From the NCBI GenBank assembly GCA_944326155.1, contig CALVCV010000004.1, positions 23,910-87,909 of the forward strand: 64,000 nt of DNA, in the 5' to 3' direction. A program made the translations under genes and the position numbers. This DNA comes from an uncultured Bacilli bacterium (GTDB lineage: Bacteria; Bacillota_I; Bacilli_A; ML615J-28; CAG-313). The notes under the pieces were generated by a model. That model saw nothing but the letters and a program-made list of their open reading frames with translations. It was not told the DNA's origin and did no database searches. Below, piece after piece: positions 17,526 to 26,406 of the stretch (its first letter is position 1; each line of letters opens with the position of its first letter).

Positions 17526-19025
17526 TTATTTTAAATTATAAATTTTAGAATATTTTTCTTTTAAATATTCTATATAATATTGAGGATTAAATTCTTCTCC
17601 TGTTACCATCAATAAAATTTCTTTTGATGTTTTCGAGCCAGCATATTTATGGACTTTTTCTTTTAACCAAGCATTTACTTTTGTTAATTTTTCTTCACCA
17701 AAAACTTCATCAACATCAAGTTCTTTTTTCATTTGATGGAATAATTGTGCACCATATGCACTTCCTAAAGCATAAGTAGGAAAATATCCAAAAGAACCTC
17801 CTGCCCAATGTACATCTTGTAAAATACCTTTTGTATCATTCGGTACATCAATTCCTAAATATTCTTTATATAATTGATTCCAAAGTTTAGGTAATTCATT
17901 AATATCAATTTCTGATGACATAATTGCTTTTTCCATATCATATCTTACCATTATATGAAGTGGATAAGTAAGTTCATCAGCTTCAGTTCGAATTAGACTA
18001 TTTTCACTTTTGTTTACAGCATGATAAAATTCATCTACTGTAATATCTTTTAATTCTTTATCAAATATTTTTTGTAAAATTGGATAATGCCTATTCCAGA
18101 ATGATTGACTTCTACCTACAATGTTTTCATAAAAACGCGATTGTGATTCATGCATAGCCATTGTAGAACCACCACTTAAAGCGGTATCATCATATTTTTT
18201 ATCGCATTGTCTTTCATAGGTAGCATGTCCTAATTCATGTATCATTGAAAAGATACTTGAAGTTAAAATATTTTCATAATAGTGACAAGTTACACGTACA
18301 TCAGTTGTACCATATCCTGATGTAAAAGGATGTTCTGATTCTTTAGTTAATCCATAATTTTGATCAAAGCACATAACATCCATTAAATATTTGGCAAATT
18401 GTTTTTGTTTATCAACATCATATGTTTTATATACAAAAGCATCATCAATCGGCTTTAATGTCATTATCTTTTTAACAAAAGGAACTAAGTCTTGTTTCAA
18501 AGCTGTAAAAAAGGCATCATATTCTTTTTGAGTAAAACCTTTTTCATAATCATTTAAAAGTACATCATAGCCCTTTAATCTATCTGTTTCTAGATAATGA
18601 ATATACTTTTTTTGCCATTTAATTATTTCACCAAGCACAGGTGCAAATAAAGCATAATTATTCGTTAACTTTGCTTCACACCAAATGCTATTGGCTTTAG
18701 CAAGTAACTTTTCATATTCGACCAATTCTTTTTCAGGAATCTTTAATTCTTTTTCTAATTCTTCCCAAACTTTTGTAATTTCAACTTGCAAGTCACTATC
18801 TAAATAATTTTTATTATCATATAAAGTTTTAACTGCCTCTACATATTCTTTTGAATGAGAAACTTCTAACATCATTGCGACAAGGTTACCAATTTGTTTA
18901 GAACGTTCTTCCATACATCCTACAGGAGCTTCTGTTTCACTATCCCAACTAATTACATACATAGCATAATTAAAAGCATTTAATTTATCTCTTGTGGTTT
19001 TATAAATTGTTAAAGCTTTTTCCAT
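17526..19025 (-). CDS. M32 family metallocarboxypeptidase (Taq-type)
   Basis: Zinc carboxypeptidase that trims C-terminal residues from peptides in the cytoplasm. 499 residues, the usual size. The zinc site HELGH is at 263-267 (within FSMIHELGHATYE) and the third-ligand motif HESQSRFYEN begins at 292. No signal peptide. Its ATG overlaps the rpoZ stop by one base (TAATG), indicating translational coupling within gmk-rpoZ-peptidase. The association with gmk and rpoZ is probably positional rather than functional. Confidence 0.95.
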   Translation of the reverse strand: MEKALTIYKTTRDKLNAFNYAMYVISWDSETEAPVGCMEERSKQIGNLVAMMLEVSHSKEYVEAVKTLYDNKNYLDSDLQVEITKVWEELEKELKIPEKELVEYEKLLAKANSIWCEAKLTNNYALFAPVLGEIIKWQKKYIHYLETDRLKGYDVLLNDYEKGFTQKEYDAFFTALKQDLVPFVKKIMTLKPIDDAFVYKTYDVDKQKQFAKYLMDVMCFDQNYGLTKESEHPFTSGYGTTDVRVTCHYYENILTSSIFSMIHELGHATYERQCDKKYDDTALSGGSTMAMHESQSRFYENIVGRSQSFWNRHYPILQKIFDKELKDITVDEFYHAVNKSENSLIRTEADELTYPLHIMVRYDMEKAIMSSEIDINELPKLWNQLYKEYLGIDVPNDTKGILQDVHWAGGSFGYFPTYALGSAYGAQLFHQMKKELDVDEVFGEEKLTKVNAWLKEKVHKYAGSKTSKEILLMVTGEEFNPQYYIEYLKEKYSKIYNLK

Positions 19026-19252
19026 TAGTCTGCCACCTTTACCTTATCAGCAATAATTTCTTCTAATGCAATACCAATACTTTTAGAATTTTTAGTATCC
19101 GGTAAAAAACTCTTATGAGATTCATCAATTTCTTTTGCGCGTTTAGCTGCAGCAATCACTAATTTATATTTAGATGAAGATTTATCTGTTAATTCATCGA
19201 TTGATGGATATCTAAGGCCATCTTTTTCTTGATTTATATTTTCCATATTCAT
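19025..19252 (-). CDS. rpoZ: RNA polymerase omega subunit
   Basis: Assists assembly of the beta' subunit. 75 residues. The family core RYPSIDELTDKSSSKYKLV and the following AAAKRA helix are clear, then GIALEEI near the end. I kept the first ATG because GGAGG lies 9 nt upstream; the next ATG two codons later has a 15-nt spacing. It follows gmk by 4 nt, the same order as in most Bacillota. Confidence 0.95.
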   Translation of the reverse strand: MNMENINQEKDGLRYPSIDELTDKSSSKYKLVIAAAKRAKEIDESHKSFLPDTKNSKSIGIALEEIIADKVKVAD

Positions 19253-19256
19253 ATGT

Positions 19257-19874
19257 TCATTCCTCCATTAATTTATAATAACCTTCAAGTGCTCTTTCAC
19301 ATCTAGCATGTTCAGCACGAATAATAGCAATAATTTTATCAACAGCATTTTCTACTTCATCATTAATTACAATATAATCATATGATGAAGCTAACATAAT
19401 TTCATTTTTCGCCTTTTGCAAGCGTTCCATTATAATATCGCTTGTCTCAGTTCCACGATTGGTTAATCTTTTTTCTAAAACTTTCCATGATGGTGGTGCA
19501 ATAAAAATAAATACAGCTTCTTGCATTTTTGATTTTACTTGTAAAGCACCTTGTACTTCAATTTCTAGCACAACTTCTTTCCCCGCTTTTAATTTTTCAA
19601 ATACTCTATCTTTGGGAGTACCATAATAATTATTTACAAATTTAGCATATTCTAGTAAATTACCTTTTTTGATTTCTTTTTCAAATTCTTCTTTGGTAAC
19701 AAAGAAATAATCTTTACCATCAACTTCTCCTTCGCGAGGTTTTCTTGTGGTCATCGAAACCGAAAAATCTAAATTATGGCCTTTTCTTTCAAATAGTGCT
19801 TTGCGAACTGTTCCTTTTCCTACTCCTGAGGGACCAGAAATAACAATTAACAATCCTTTTTCATTAAGTTTCAT
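19257..19874 (-). CDS. gmk: Guanylate kinase
   Basis: Phosphorylates GMP to GDP with ATP, linking purine salvage to GTP and ppGpp pools. 205 residues. P-loop GPSGVGKGT at 14-22, GMP-binding SVSMTTRKPREGEVDGKDY and the following YFF region, and the LID region RLTNRGTETSD are visible. The ATG at 19874 was chosen because the in-frame TTG four codons upstream is inside the GGAG Shine-Dalgarno site. A promoter (TTGAAA/TAAAAT) lies 31 nt upstream and diverges from the rqcH promoter. Confidence 0.97.
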   Translation of the reverse strand: MKLNEKGLLIVISGPSGVGKGTVRKALFERKGHNLDFSVSMTTRKPREGEVDGKDYFFVTKEEFEKEIKKGNLLEYAKFVNNYYGTPKDRVFEKLKAGKEVVLEIEVQGALQVKSKMQEAVFIFIAPPSWKVLEKRLTNRGTETSDIIMERLQKAKNEIMLASSYDYIVINDEVENAVDKIIAIIRAEHARCERALEGYYKLMEE

Positions 19875-19904
19875 ATGTTTCTCCAAATGATGTTTATTTA
19901 AATT

Positions 19905-19933
19905 ATTTTATCACTTTTAGTTTTTTTTTTCAA
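19905..19933 (-). promoter_or_regulatory. Promoter of gmk-rpoZ operon
   Basis: Minus strand: TTGAAA (19928-19933), 17-bp spacer, TAAAAT (19905-19910). Confidence 0.65.
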
Positions 19934-19938
19934 TAGTT

Positions 19939-19967
19939 TTGTTATTTTTAATTTTTTGTTGTATAAT
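19939..19967 (+). promoter_or_regulatory. Promoter of rqcH
   Basis: TTGTTA (19939-19944), 17-bp spacer, TATAAT (19962-19967); starts 5 bp from the divergent gmk promoter. Confidence 0.75.
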
Positions 19968-20001
19968 AAAGTATATTTTTATAAAAGAAGGTGTCTAAAA
20001 T

Positions 20002-21618
20002 ATGCCATACGATGGAATACTGATTCACTTTTTAATTGAAGAATTTAATACGCTACTAATTGGTGGTAAAATTAATAAAATCATTGAACCTAATGCATTA
20101 GATATCTGCTTACAAATTCGCTCTAAAGATCAAAAAGATGGAAAAATTAAAAATTATCAACTTTTTATTTCCTCATCACTCGATATGCCTAGAATCTATT
20201 TAACAAAACAAAGAATTACTTCTTTTGATACACCTAAAAATTTTTGTATGTTATTAAGAAAATATCTTGAAAGAGGCTTGATTTATAAAATTGAACAAAT
20301 TGAAAATGATCGTATTATCATTTTTTATATTGAATCAGTTAGTGAATTAGGTGATAACAATCAATTTCGTTTAATTATTGAATTAATGGGTAGAAATAGT
20401 AATATTATTTTAACTGATAAAGAAGGCATCACCATTGATGCAATTAGAAAACTTTCACCATCTGAAGATAGCAAAAGATTAATTTTGCCAAAAGCTTTAT
20501 ATGTTTTTCCCCAATCGAACCAGTCAGTGAATCCTTTTTTATTAAAGGAAGATACGTCTTACCAATTAGATGATTTACAAGGGGTAGCAAAAATTACAAA
20601 ACAAGCCATTAATAATTTAAATTTAAATATTGTTAACTATCTAAAAAAACCTCTCAATCCTACAATTTATCAAATTGATAAAAAGTATGATTTTTACGTC
20701 TTATCACTTTTTCCTTGCCCAGTTGCTAAAGATGGTTTCAGTAGCATTAGTGATATGCTAGAAACTTTTTATATAGAATATAAAACCATTTATAATGACA
20801 AAGCTAAAGCATTAAAAAAAATAATTAGAAATAAAATTATTCACTTACAAACCAAACTTGATAATTTAGAAAATGATTTAACGTTAGCGAAAGATAATTT
20901 AAAATATAATAATATTGGTATTTTATTACAATCTAATTTGTATAAAGTTAAAAAAGGAATGAATAAAATTATTGTAGATGATTTTTTCCATCAAACCAAA
21001 GTAGAAATTAGCCTTGATCCTTTACTTGAGCCTAGTAAAAACCTAAAGTACATCTTTGCCAAGGGAAAAAAAGCCAAAAATGCTTTAGTTATGATCCAAG
21101 TTCAATTGGATATCACTCATCGTGAGATTCAATATTTAGATGAAATTTATAATCAAATTGATTTTGCTAGTAATATCGATTTAGAAGAAATTAGAAGCGA
21201 ACTAATAACGAACAAATATCTAAAAGATAAAAAACAAACCCAACCTAAACATAAGAAGTTAACTATTACAAAATATACCTTAAATGGTAATGAAATTTTA
21301 GTTGGTAAAAATAATATTCAAAATGACTATATTACCCATAAATTAAGTAAAAATTATGACTGGTGGTTTCATGTAAAAGATGCTCCTGGATCTCATGTGG
21401 TCTTTAAAATGCCTATGGTTGATTATGTACTAACCGAACAAGATATTCGGTATTGCGCAAATCTTGCGGCAAGTTTTTCAAAAATGAGTACTTCATCAAG
21501 CGTTCCCGTTGATTATGTACAAATCAAGTATTTAAAGAAAATCCCTGGCATGAAAGGTTCTAATGTTACTTTTACCAATAATAAAACTATCTATATTGAC
21601 CCAAATATTAAAGTTTAA
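20002..21618 (+). CDS. rqcH: RqcH, NFACT-family ribosome quality control protein
   Basis: Binds obstructed 50S subunits and directs alanine tailing of stalled nascent chains; formerly annotated as fibronectin-binding protein. 538 residues, typical for the family. The NFACT-N domain starts MPYDGILIHFLIEEF and contains PKNFCMLLRKYLERG. A central coiled coil spans roughly residues 255-400, with KKIIRNKIIHLQTKLDNLE. The NFACT-R domain ends the protein, with DWWFHVKDAPGSHVV. The ATG at 20002 follows AAGAAGGTGTCTAAA, with a promoter 35 nt upstream. The stop overlaps the stop of the convergent cse60-like gene by 4 bp (TTAA). Confidence 0.95.
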   Translation: MPYDGILIHFLIEEFNTLLIGGKINKIIEPNALDICLQIRSKDQKDGKIKNYQLFISSSLDMPRIYLTKQRITSFDTPKNFCMLLRKYLERGLIYKIEQIENDRIIIFYIESVSELGDNNQFRLIIELMGRNSNIILTDKEGITIDAIRKLSPSEDSKRLILPKALYVFPQSNQSVNPFLLKEDTSYQLDDLQGVAKITKQAINNLNLNIVNYLKKPLNPTIYQIDKKYDFYVLSLFPCPVAKDGFSSISDMLETFYIEYKTIYNDKAKALKKIIRNKIIHLQTKLDNLENDLTLAKDNLKYNNIGILLQSNLYKVKKGMNKIIVDDFFHQTKVEISLDPLLEPSKNLKYIFAKGKKAKNALVMIQVQLDITHREIQYLDEIYNQIDFASNIDLEEIRSELITNKYLKDKKQTQPKHKKLTITKYTLNGNEILVGKNNIQNDYITHKLSKNYDWWFHVKDAPGSHVVFKMPMVDYVLTEQDIRYCANLAASFSKMSTSSSVPVDYVQIKYLKKIPGMKGSNVTFTNNKTIYIDPNIKV

Positions 21619-21791
21619 TCTTTTATTATTATTAAGCAAGAGTAACAATAAATTTGGTTGCGACCATCATATAAAGTAGCTATGCTATATTTTATATCGA
21701 TAATTTCATCATTTTCAAGATGCATTAAGAAATCATTAACTTTTTTCTCCAAATCTAATTCATGTTCTTCATCAAAAACTCTAATATACAT
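21615..21791 (-). CDS. Cse60-like small sporulation protein (58 aa)
   Basis: A 58-codon frame with the pattern of the Cse60 family, small proteins made under sporulation sigma factors: start MYIRVFDEEHELDLE, then NDFL, DIIDIKYS-type strands and an ending QIYCYSCLIII. It has an AGGGGG Shine-Dalgarno site correctly spaced before ATG. That site lies in the 3' arm of a 15-bp hairpin that also holds the nth stop codon, so translation may depend on the state of the hairpin. It converges on rqcH with a 4-bp overlap of stop codons. Family assignment rests on recalled sequence pattern only; function of Cse60 itself is not known. Confidence 0.66.
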   Translation of the reverse strand: MYIRVFDEEHELDLEKKVNDFLMHLENDEIIDIKYSIATLYDGRNQIYCYSCLIIIKD

Positions 21792-21796
21792 AAAAG

Positions 21797-21846
21797 CCCC
21801 CTAAATAAATGATATACATTGTTATACCATTTATTTAGGGGGTTTT
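21797..21846. terminator. Bidirectional hairpin: rqcH terminator, nth stop, cse60 ribosome site
   Basis: CCCCCTAAATAAATG (21797-21811) pairs perfectly with CATTTATTTAGGGGG (21828-21842), loop 16 nt. In the plus direction TTTTTT follows, giving a strong terminator for rqcH. In the minus direction the stem contains the nth TAA and the AGGGGG Shine-Dalgarno site of cse60, with only CTTTTATG after it, so it is more a sequestering hairpin than a terminator. Confidence 0.72.
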
Positions 21847-22469
21847 TTGTCGTATTTACATTTATCTTTATAAAAACAATCTTCACAATGAGGATTTTTA
21901 GCTAAGCATTTATAACGGCCCATAAATAAAAATAAATGATGGGCTTGATGCCATTTTGCTTCATCAATCAAAGACATTAATTTTAACTCTACTTGTAAAA
22001 CAGAGTCAGTTTTTTCAGTAATGCCCATACGTTTTGTTACGCGTTCAACATGTGTATCTACTGGAATCCTTGGAATATGATAGCCTTCTGTTAAAATCAC
22101 ATTAGCTGTTTTTCTACCAACTCCTGGCAAACTTTCTAACTCTTCTTGAGTATGAGGAACTTCACCATGATACTTTTCAACTAAGATTTTACTTAAAGAA
22201 ATAATATTTTTACTCTTATTGTAATTTAATCCTATCGATTTGATAATTTCTTTAACATCATTTATATCTGCTAAAGAAAGACGCAAAGGATTTGGATATT
22301 TGGCAAAAAGGGAAGGTGTTACTTTATTTACTGCTTTATCAGTGGTTTGAGCCGACAAGCTTACCGCCACCAATAGTTCAAATAAATTATGATAAACAAG
22401 TTCACATTTTGCATTAGGAAATAATTTTGCTAAATTTTCTAAAATAATAGTTACTTCATCTTTTGACAT
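21831..22469 (-). CDS. nth: Endonuclease III
   Basis: Base-excision glycosylase/AP lyase for oxidised pyrimidines. 212 residues from the chosen ATG. Helix-hairpin-helix LPGVGRKTANV with the catalytic Lys, the catalytic Asp in PVDTHVERV, and a [4Fe-4S] ligand set C-x6-C-x2-C-x5-C near the C-terminus are all present. The ATG at 22469 (MSKDEVT) fits the family N-terminus. It overlaps the dnaD end by 14 nt, so translation is probably coupled; a start 11 codons upstream is possible. The dnaD-nth pair is conserved in Bacillota. The stop lies in the hairpin at 21797-21846. Confidence 0.96.
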   Translation of the reverse strand: MSKDEVTIILENLAKLFPNAKCELVYHNLFELLVAVSLSAQTTDKAVNKVTPSLFAKYPNPLRLSLADINDVKEIIKSIGLNYNKSKNIISLSKILVEKYHGEVPHTQEELESLPGVGRKTANVILTEGYHIPRIPVDTHVERVTKRMGITEKTDSVLQVELKLMSLIDEAKWHQAHHLFLFMGRYKCLAKNPHCEDCFYKDKCKYDKKPPK

Positions 22470-23073
22470 ACATTGCATCCAACATCTTTTTAATATCTTC
22501 ATCGTATTCTACAGTTTGTCTTTTACTTTGGACTTTGTGATTGGCCAAAATGGCGTCCGCATATTTTAAGTGTAATTTTTTAACTTTTAAACTTTCTAAA
22601 ACGGCTTTTTTAATTTCAGTATAACTATATCCATAATCAATCCAAGAATTGATAATTGCTAAATCGGCAGGAGAACAAGGTTTGGCGTATGTTGCCTCAA
22701 TATGTAAAACAATTTGGCTTAACATATCTTGTCGATTTTGAAAATCACTACGTTCATCTTGATTTAAAATAGTCGCTAAGGCTTCATACACCCCATCAAG
22801 GCTAAATGCTTCAACACCATTATCTAAGCTGATTTCAATATAACCTTTTTGTACTAAACCTACAACAAGATTTGATATTTCATCTTCGCTTAAAGTCATC
22901 TTAGTAGTTAAATCATTGATGGATAAAATATTATCATGCTCATCTAATTTACGAAATAAAAAGATTAAAACAATTGCCTCTGCTTCACTTAATTTTAATT
23001 GTTTATAATGATTGATAATTTCTTCGGTAAAAGAAATTGTTTTTGCTTTAATCAATTTGGCAACTGATGTCAT
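22456..23073 (-). CDS. dnaD: DnaD-domain replication initiation/restart protein
   Basis: Primosome component acting with DnaA/DnaB in helicase loading. 205 residues. The N-terminal half forms a winged helix (residues about 30-100, LSEAEAIVLIFLFRKL and LSEDEISNLVVGLVQKGY). The C-terminal DnaD domain shows ADLAIINSWIDYGYSYTEIK with the conserved Trp, then LKYADAIL. AAAGGAG precedes the ATG. Placement directly ahead of nth is the classical Bacillota order, supporting dnaD over a phage replication protein. Confidence 0.9.
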   Translation of the reverse strand: MTSVAKLIKAKTISFTEEIINHYKQLKLSEAEAIVLIFLFRKLDEHDNILSINDLTTKMTLSEDEISNLVVGLVQKGYIEISLDNGVEAFSLDGVYEALATILNQDERSDFQNRQDMLSQIVLHIEATYAKPCSPADLAIINSWIDYGYSYTEIKKAVLESLKVKKLHLKYADAILANHKVQSKRQTVEYDEDIKKMLDAMYVKR

Positions 23074-23102
23074 AAATTTTCTCCTTTCTTTTTCTCTTTA
23101 AA

Positions 23103-23128
23103 TTTTTACTTTTCATAGAAAGTAAAAA
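23103..23128 (-). terminator. Weak stem-loop between hpt and dnaD
   Basis: TTTTTACTTT and AAAGTAAAAA form a 10-bp A/T stem with a 6-nt loop. The T tail is poor on minus, so it may only attenuate or stabilise mRNA. Confidence 0.35.
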
Positions 23129-23147
23129 TAGATTTTTACTAGGATTT

Positions 23148-23693
23148 TTATTTTTTATAAATTTCTTTCTTTAAGACCCCAATATATGGTAAATTACGAT
23201 ATTTTTCATCATAATCTAAGCCAAAACCAACGACAAATTCATCAGGGATAATGAATCCCACATATTTAGGTATAACTGTATAATCAAGTCTTCTTGAAGG
23301 CTTATCTAACAATGTTGTAATTTCTAAAGAGGCTGGTTCCATTTGTTCAATAACTTTTTGGATTGCCGCAAGCGTAAGTCCTGTATCAATAATATCTTCA
23401 ACAATAATTACATGACGATTTTTTAAAGAAATAGTTGGTACGTGTAGTAGTTTTACTTCTCCAGTTGTTGTTGCGCCATGATAACTAGATGCACGTAAGA
23501 ATTCATATTCAATAGGTAAAGTAATTTTTTCGCATAAATGAGCAAAATATGAAATACTACCCTTTAAAAGACAAATCATGACTAAATCTTTCTCCATATA
23601 ATCTGTTGTAATTTGACTTGCTAATTCAGCAATGCGTTTGTCTAATGCATCTTCAGTAATTAAAACTTTTTCAATATTATTGTTAATATCCAT
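23148..23693 (-). CDS. hpt: Hypoxanthine phosphoribosyltransferase
   Basis: Salvages hypoxanthine and guanine to IMP and GMP with PRPP. 181 residues. The PRPP loop VIIVEDIIDTGLTL is diagnostic. The N-terminal CLLKGSISYFAHL and the later PKYVGFIIPDEFVVGFGLDYDE-type purine-binding region are in place. It follows the FAD dehydrogenase by 2 nt and belongs to the purB-purA unit, which makes metabolic sense as a purine cluster. Confidence 0.96.
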   Translation of the reverse strand: MDINNNIEKVLITEDALDKRIAELASQITTDYMEKDLVMICLLKGSISYFAHLCEKITLPIEYEFLRASSYHGATTTGEVKLLHVPTISLKNRHVIIVEDIIDTGLTLAAIQKVIEQMEPASLEITTLLDKPSRRLDYTVIPKYVGFIIPDEFVVGFGLDYDEKYRNLPYIGVLKKEIYKK

Positions 23694-23695
23694 AA

Positions 23696-25114
23696 TTATT
23701 TGTTTTTTTCCCTTTCTATTATACTTCTTGCAATCTTTACACCATTAGCACCTGCTTGCGCAAGTCCTCTTGTAATACCAGCTCCATCGCCACCAACATA
23801 TAAGTGATGAATTTTAGTTTCAAAATGATTATCTACAACTGGACGATCACTATAAAATTTGGCTTCTACACCATAAAATAGGGTATGGTCGCTAGCAATA
23901 CCTGGCGTAATATAGTCTAATACTTCAACCATTTCAATTAATGATTTCATTACTTTATATGGTAAAACAAGTCCTAAGTCACCAGGAACCGCTTCTTTTA
24001 GGGTTGGTTTTACAAAACCTTCATCAATTCGTTTTTTCGTTGATCTTCTACCTTTTTTGATATCACCAAATTTTTGAACAATTACCCCACCATTACTAAG
24101 TTGATTGGCAAGACTACTGATTTCTTCAGCAAAACCATTTGGATCTTTAAAAGGTTCATCAAATTCAAGTGATACAAGCAAGGCAAAATTGGTATTGTTA
24201 GAGCCTAAACGAATATCGTTAAAAGCATGACCATTACATACTTTTACTCCATGATGATTTTCAATAACTACATGGCCACTTGGGTTAGAACAAAATGTTC
24301 TGACAGTTGTACCAACACTTGTTGTATAGATAAATTTACCTTCATAAAGGTTTCGGTTAATCTCTTCCATAATAATATCATTTGTTTCAACTCTAACGCC
24401 GACATCAACACGATTGTTTTCAAATGAGACACCATGTTTAGATAAAACATCAACTAGCCAGTTAGAACCTGCTCTACCTACACATAGCACAACATAATCA
24501 GCCATTATCTTTTCGCCATTTTCTAAAATTACGCCTTTGACTGATGAAGATTCAACAATAATTTCTTCAACTGAAGTTGCAAATAAATACTCTAGATGAG
24601 GTTTCATATCTTCATATATATTCTTTAGAACTTTTAAATTAATTTCAGTACCTAAATGTCTTACTTCACTTCTTAAAAGTTTTAAACCTCTAGCAATACC
24701 CCTTTTTTCAATATCTAACACTTCTTTGGTATAAGGATTTGTAGTTTCTTTTGGAGCACCGTGCTCTAAATTGATTTGATCAACATATTTAATTAAATCA
24801 AGAACTTCTTCATCATCTAAATATTCGCCCATCCAGCCACCGAATTCATTGGTAATATTAAATTTGCCATCAGAATAGGCACCACATCCACCAAAGCCTG
24901 AGGTCATTGCACAACTTGGATAACATGTTCCTGTTTTTGTATTTGGACATTTGGTAACTTTTTTCTCAATGATAGGACATTTTCTTGAATAAATATCATT
25001 CCCTTTATCTATCAATAATACTTTTAATTTATCATTTTTAGTGATTAATTCATAGGCACAAAAGATTCCTGCAGGTCCTGCGCCAACTAAAATTACATCA
25101 TATTTTTTTCCCAC
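23696..25114 (-). CDS. FAD-dependent dehydrogenase (COG2509 type)
   Basis: Uncharacterised flavoprotein family. 472 residues. The N-terminal Rossmann motif VGAGPAGIFCAYEL and the C-terminal FAD-binding segment YVGGDGAGITRGLAQAGANG are clear. A Cys-rich stretch near residues 49-69 (CPIIEKKVTKCPNTKTGTC and a CAM) could bind metal or be redox active; similar cysteines occur in the family. It is placed between purA and hpt with 8-nt and 2-nt gaps, so it is co-expressed with purine synthesis genes. The substrate is unknown. Confidence 0.88.
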   Translation of the reverse strand: MGKKYDVILVGAGPAGIFCAYELITKNDKLKVLLIDKGNDIYSRKCPIIEKKVTKCPNTKTGTCYPSCAMTSGFGGCGAYSDGKFNITNEFGGWMGEYLDDEEVLDLIKYVDQINLEHGAPKETTNPYTKEVLDIEKRGIARGLKLLRSEVRHLGTEINLKVLKNIYEDMKPHLEYLFATSVEEIIVESSSVKGVILENGEKIMADYVVLCVGRAGSNWLVDVLSKHGVSFENNRVDVGVRVETNDIIMEEINRNLYEGKFIYTTSVGTTVRTFCSNPSGHVVIENHHGVKVCNGHAFNDIRLGSNNTNFALLVSLEFDEPFKDPNGFAEEISSLANQLSNGGVIVQKFGDIKKGRRSTKKRIDEGFVKPTLKEAVPGDLGLVLPYKVMKSLIEMVEVLDYITPGIASDHTLFYGVEAKFYSDRPVVDNHFETKIHHLYVGGDGAGITRGLAQAGANGVKIARSIIEREKNK

Positions 25115-25122
25115 TTTACCAC

Positions 25123-26403
25123 CTACATTATTTTTTCTCTAACAATTGTTTGCTTAATATCAGGGCCAACTGAAACTATCACAACTTTCACCCCAATTAA
25201 TTTTTCAATAAAAGCAATATATTTTTTAGCATTTTCTGGTAAACTATCATAATCTTTTACATTACTGATATTTTCATCCCAGCCTGGTAAAGTTTCAAAA
25301 ACGGGTTCACATCGTTCAAAATCACTTATACGAGCAGGAATAGTATCAATTACTTTACCATCTAAACGATAAGCAACACAAACCTTTATTTTTTTAATAC
25401 CAGATAATACATCAAGCAACATTAAAGCAAGACCAGTTAACCCATTAATGTTGGCACTATATTTTAGAACAACACCATCAAACCAACCAATTCTTCTTGG
25501 CCTTTTGGTTGTTGTACCATATTCATGAGCTGTCTCACGAATATATTTGGAAGTCTCATCTTCAAATTCAGTAGGAAAAGCGCCACTACCAACTCTTGTT
25601 GCGTAGGCTTTAGCCACACCAATAATTTCTTTAATATTTGTGGGTCCAACACCACTTCCAATACAAACACCTCCACCTGATGGGTTAGATGATGTAACAA
25701 ATGGATAAGTACCAAAATCAATATCTAAAAGAGCACCTTGAGCACCTTCAAATAATAATTTCTTGCCTTTTTTTACTTCATTGTTCAAAAGACTAATCGT
25801 GTCTGTTACATAGGGTTTGATTTCATTTGCAATTTGTTGATATTCAGCATAACTTGCTTCAACATCAATTGTTTGACCATGAAGTCTTGCGATTTGTTTA
25901 TTTTTTGCTTTTAATGTTGTTTTGTAAATATTTTCAAAATCTTTACTAATAAAATCACAAACTCTAATACCTTGACGAGACATTTTATCAGTATAACATG
26001 GACCAATTCCTTTTTTAGTTGTACCAATTTTACTAGTTCCTAATGCTTCTTCATTTAAGCCATCTAATTCTTTGTGATAATCAAAAATAACATGGGCACG
26101 ATCACTAATATATAAATTATCACATGCAAAGCCTTTGGCTTTTAAATTTTTTACTTCTTCTAAAAAAGTTTTAGGATTTAAAACAACGCCATTACCAAGA
26201 ACATTTTTAATGTGCAAATTAAATACGCCTGAAGGAATAACATGAAGTGCATAGGTATTTCCCAAGAATTGGATAGTATGTCCTGCATTGTCACCACCTT
26301 GATAGCGTACCACAACATCAGCTTTTTGACTTAAATAATTGGTGATTTTACCTTTTCCCTCATCTCCCCATTGGGTTCCTACAACAACTATTGCATTTTT
26401 CAT
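25123..26403 (-). CDS. purA: Adenylosuccinate synthetase
   Basis: Condenses IMP with aspartate using GTP, first step to AMP. 426 residues, typical. GTP-binding loop WGDEGKGK at 12-19, QGGDNAGHT, the IMP-binding GTTKKGIGP and the FEGAQGALLDIDFGTYPFVTSSNP segment are present. It follows purB by 3 nt and precedes the FAD dehydrogenase by 8 nt. Confidence 0.98.
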   Translation of the reverse strand: MKNAIVVVGTQWGDEGKGKITNYLSQKADVVVRYQGGDNAGHTIQFLGNTYALHVIPSGVFNLHIKNVLGNGVVLNPKTFLEEVKNLKAKGFACDNLYISDRAHVIFDYHKELDGLNEEALGTSKIGTTKKGIGPCYTDKMSRQGIRVCDFISKDFENIYKTTLKAKNKQIARLHGQTIDVEASYAEYQQIANEIKPYVTDTISLLNNEVKKGKKLLFEGAQGALLDIDFGTYPFVTSSNPSGGGVCIGSGVGPTNIKEIIGVAKAYATRVGSGAFPTEFEDETSKYIRETAHEYGTTTKRPRRIGWFDGVVLKYSANINGLTGLALMLLDVLSGIKKIKVCVAYRLDGKVIDTIPARISDFERCEPVFETLPGWDENISNVKDYDSLPENAKKYIAFIEKLIGVKVVIVSVGPDIKQTIVREKIM

Positions 26404-26406
26404 TTT

